Source: [Borrelia] tanukii (GTDB taxonomy: Bacteria; Spirochaetota; Spirochaetia; Borreliales; Borreliaceae). From it: a stretch of 64,000 nucleotides of DNA. Each line of letters opens with the position of its first letter. Within the stretch, counting starts at the first letter, position 1. The DNA lies in assembly GCF_030436345.1 (NCBI RefSeq), contig NZ_CP124038.1, positions 558,001-622,000 of the forward strand. The letters are read 5' to 3'. Positions 62,773 to 64,000 of the stretch are shown here, piece by piece. The position numbers and the translations under genes are program-made. The notes beneath the pieces are model-generated. The model was not told where the DNA came from. It did no database searches and was given only the letters and a program-made list of their open reading frames with translations.

Positions 62773-63689
62773 CTTTTTTGATTTTTAAATCCTATGTAAA
62801 GAACTTCTTCTTCGAGTAAAAACCCAGTTTTTGAGTAGACTTCAGTTTTTACTTTTTCAATTAAATTTTTTACGTCATTTGAGGTGGCATTGTTAATATT
62901 GATAATAAAGTTTCCATGATATTTAGAGACCGCAGCGCCTCCAATGCTTAGTCCTTTAAGTTTGCACTCTTCAATTATTTGTCCGCTGGGTTTAAGAAAT
63001 GCTTTATTGTTTTTAAAAGTGCTTCCACCGCTTGGGAATAAATAGTGACCTTTGCTTATTCGTGCTTGTTTGTTTTTATTCATTTTTTCTTCGATAATTT
63101 TTTTATTTTCTTTTTTTAAATTCAATTCAATTTTTAATATGAAAAAGTTTTTATTTTGAAAAGGCGATATTTTATACTTAAAGTCTTCTTTTTTAAATTC
63201 TTTGCAAATAATTTTTCCTTTTTCGTTTATAAATGTAATTTTTTTTAGTATTTCAGAGATTTCATTTCCAAAGCATCTAGCATTCATCCATACAGCGCCT
63301 CCTAGTGTTCCAGGTAGTCCATAGATAAATTCTAGGCCACTTAAGCTGTTATCAAGCGCAATTTTACATAAATTTTCGAAATTTGCACCACATTCGGCGA
63401 CAATTTTATTGTCGTGAATTTCTATTCTGTTTAGATGTCCGGTATATATTATCGGGAAATCAATTTCTTTCTCGTCATTGACTAAAATATTGGATCCTCC
63501 CCCAAGAATAAATATTTTAATTTTTTCTTCTATTGCTGCTTTAAAAATATTTTCGGCTTCTTGAATATTTTTAGGAATAAGAAATAATTTTGAAATGTTT
63601 CCAATTTTATATGTTGTATAGTCAATCAGATTTTTTGTTTGAGGCTTTATATTGATTTTTTTAAAAAAATTATTTAGGCTTTTAAGCAT
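62769..63689 (-). CDS. murB: UDP-N-acetylenolpyruvoylglucosamine reductase
   Basis: FAD enzyme that makes UDP-MurNAc, an early peptidoglycan step. 306 residues, with [13 protein letters not shown] (FAD loop), [37 protein letters not shown] (catalytic Ser) and [19 protein letters not shown]. The compact arrangement fits the type II (Staphylococcus-like) enzyme. No strong ribosome site before the ATG. With murD and the femA-like gene, it is one of several wall genes here, though in separate operons. Confidence 0.95.
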   Translation of the reverse strand: MLKSLNNFFKKINIKPQTKNLIDYTTYKIGNISKLFLIPKNIQEAENIFKAAIEEKIKIFILGGGSNILVNDEKEIDFPIIYTGHLNRIEIHDNKIVAECGANFENLCKIALDNSLSGLEFIYGLPGTLGGAVWMNARCFGNEISEILKKITFINEKGKIICKEFKKEDFKYKISPFQNKNFFILKIELNLKKENKKIIEEKMNKNKQARISKGHYLFPSGGSTFKNNKAFLKPSGQIIEECKLKGLSIGGAAVSKYHGNFIININNATSNDVKNLIEKVKTEVYSKTGFLLEEEVLYIGFKNQKS

Positions 63690-63740
63690 ACTTACTTAAT
63701 AATAGATTAGACTTTTTATTTTTTCAATTTTGAGAAATGG

Positions 63741-64000
63741 ATGATTTTAAAATTATATAATACTAGAACAAAGAATTTTTCAGAGTTAACAAATTTTGAT
63801 GATGTTAAAGTGTATGCTTGCGGGCCCACTGTTTATAATTATGCGCACATTGGAAATTTTAGAACTTATATTTTTGGGGATTTATTAATTAAAACTTTAA
63901 GGTTTTTAGGGTATAAAGTTAATTATGCTATGAATATTACAGATATTGGGCATTTAACAGGCGATTTTGATGATGGAGAAGATAAGGTTGCTAAGGCTGC
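63741..64000 (+). CDS. cysS: Cysteinyl-tRNA synthetase (N-terminal part; cut by window edge)
   Basis: 86 codons are present. [24 protein letters not shown] gives the zinc-binding cysteine and the HIGH motif (HIGN), and [11 protein letters not shown] follows, as in all CysRS. An ATG at 63737 is in another frame that soon stops, so the start is 63741. The remainder lies beyond the window. Divergent from murB with a 51-base gap. Confidence 0.93.
   Translation, partial: MILKLYNTRTKNFSELTNFDDVKVYACGPTVYNYAHIGNFRTYIFGDLLIKTLRFLGYKVNYAMNITDIGHLTGDFDDGEDKVAKA

Noticed and set aside
1..64000. CRISPR array, prophage, insertion sequence or plasmid-type genes
   Set aside because: No spaced direct repeats, integrase, transposase, or plasmid partition genes were seen; all long frames are core genes.

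Overview
The window is a very AT-rich stretch of the linear chromosome of a Lyme-disease spirochaete (Borrelia/Borreliella burgdorferi sensu lato). Gene content and order match, as I remember it, the B. burgdorferi B31 segment from polA (BB0548) to cysS (BB0599). The species within the complex cannot be fixed by reading alone. The window is chromosomal core: I see no insertion sequences, phage genes, CRISPR arrays or rRNA. It has one tRNA gene. Plus-strand genes are rich in T and G, as expected if + is the leading strand on one side of the origin.

Layout. 1-3873 (-): a flagellar/chemotaxis-to-replication operon cheY1 - fliS - small coiled-coil protein - polA (polA cut by the window edge), whose first three genes all start with TTG. 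4122-7636: ligA, then a convergent exported coiled-coil protein. 7904-11097 (+): three overlapping genes that I read as degenerate large, [2Fe-2S] and FAD subunits of a molybdenum hydroxylase (xanthine/CO dehydrogenase family). This is the most novel item here. 11231-13807 (+): ptsH-ptsI-crr, the general PTS proteins. 13846-17203: htpG (-) and gnd (+). 17224-19120 (-): three related small exported proteins of outer-membrane beta-barrel type. 19321-25749 (+): chemotaxis operon cheW2 - STAS protein - cheA1 - cheB2 - MCP-like protein - cheY2. 25925-26706 (-): tRNA-Leu(CAA) and an archaeal-type pyrH. 26907-31488 (+): glycosyltransferase, ABC ATPase/permease pair, pyrG. 31501-34148: membrane protein, a possible PD-(D/E)xK protein, soluble mcp-1. 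34278-40382 (+): dnaE - yggT-like - recG. 40379-48745: M15 carboxypeptidase (-), two MATE exporters and murD (+), femA-like gene and metG (-). 48902-51676: exported nucleosidase (bgp/pfs-2), pta (+), ksgA (-). 51701-55753: comEC core (-), CPBP protease and acyl-CoA ligase (+). 55782-64000: argS - membrane protein - mcp-2 (-), divergent mcp-3 (+), murB (-) and the start of cysS (+).

How it fits together. The window holds much of one chemotaxis pathway (three receptors, CheW2, CheA1, CheB2, two CheY) with two extra uncharacterised parts inside the che operon. It also holds a concentration of cell-wall genes (murD, murB, femA-like, M15 peptidase) and the sugar-phosphotransfer core feeding glycolysis, with gnd and pta beside it. 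Genes are packed tightly: four convergent pairs overlap at their stops. No gene-free gap exceeds about 270 bases.
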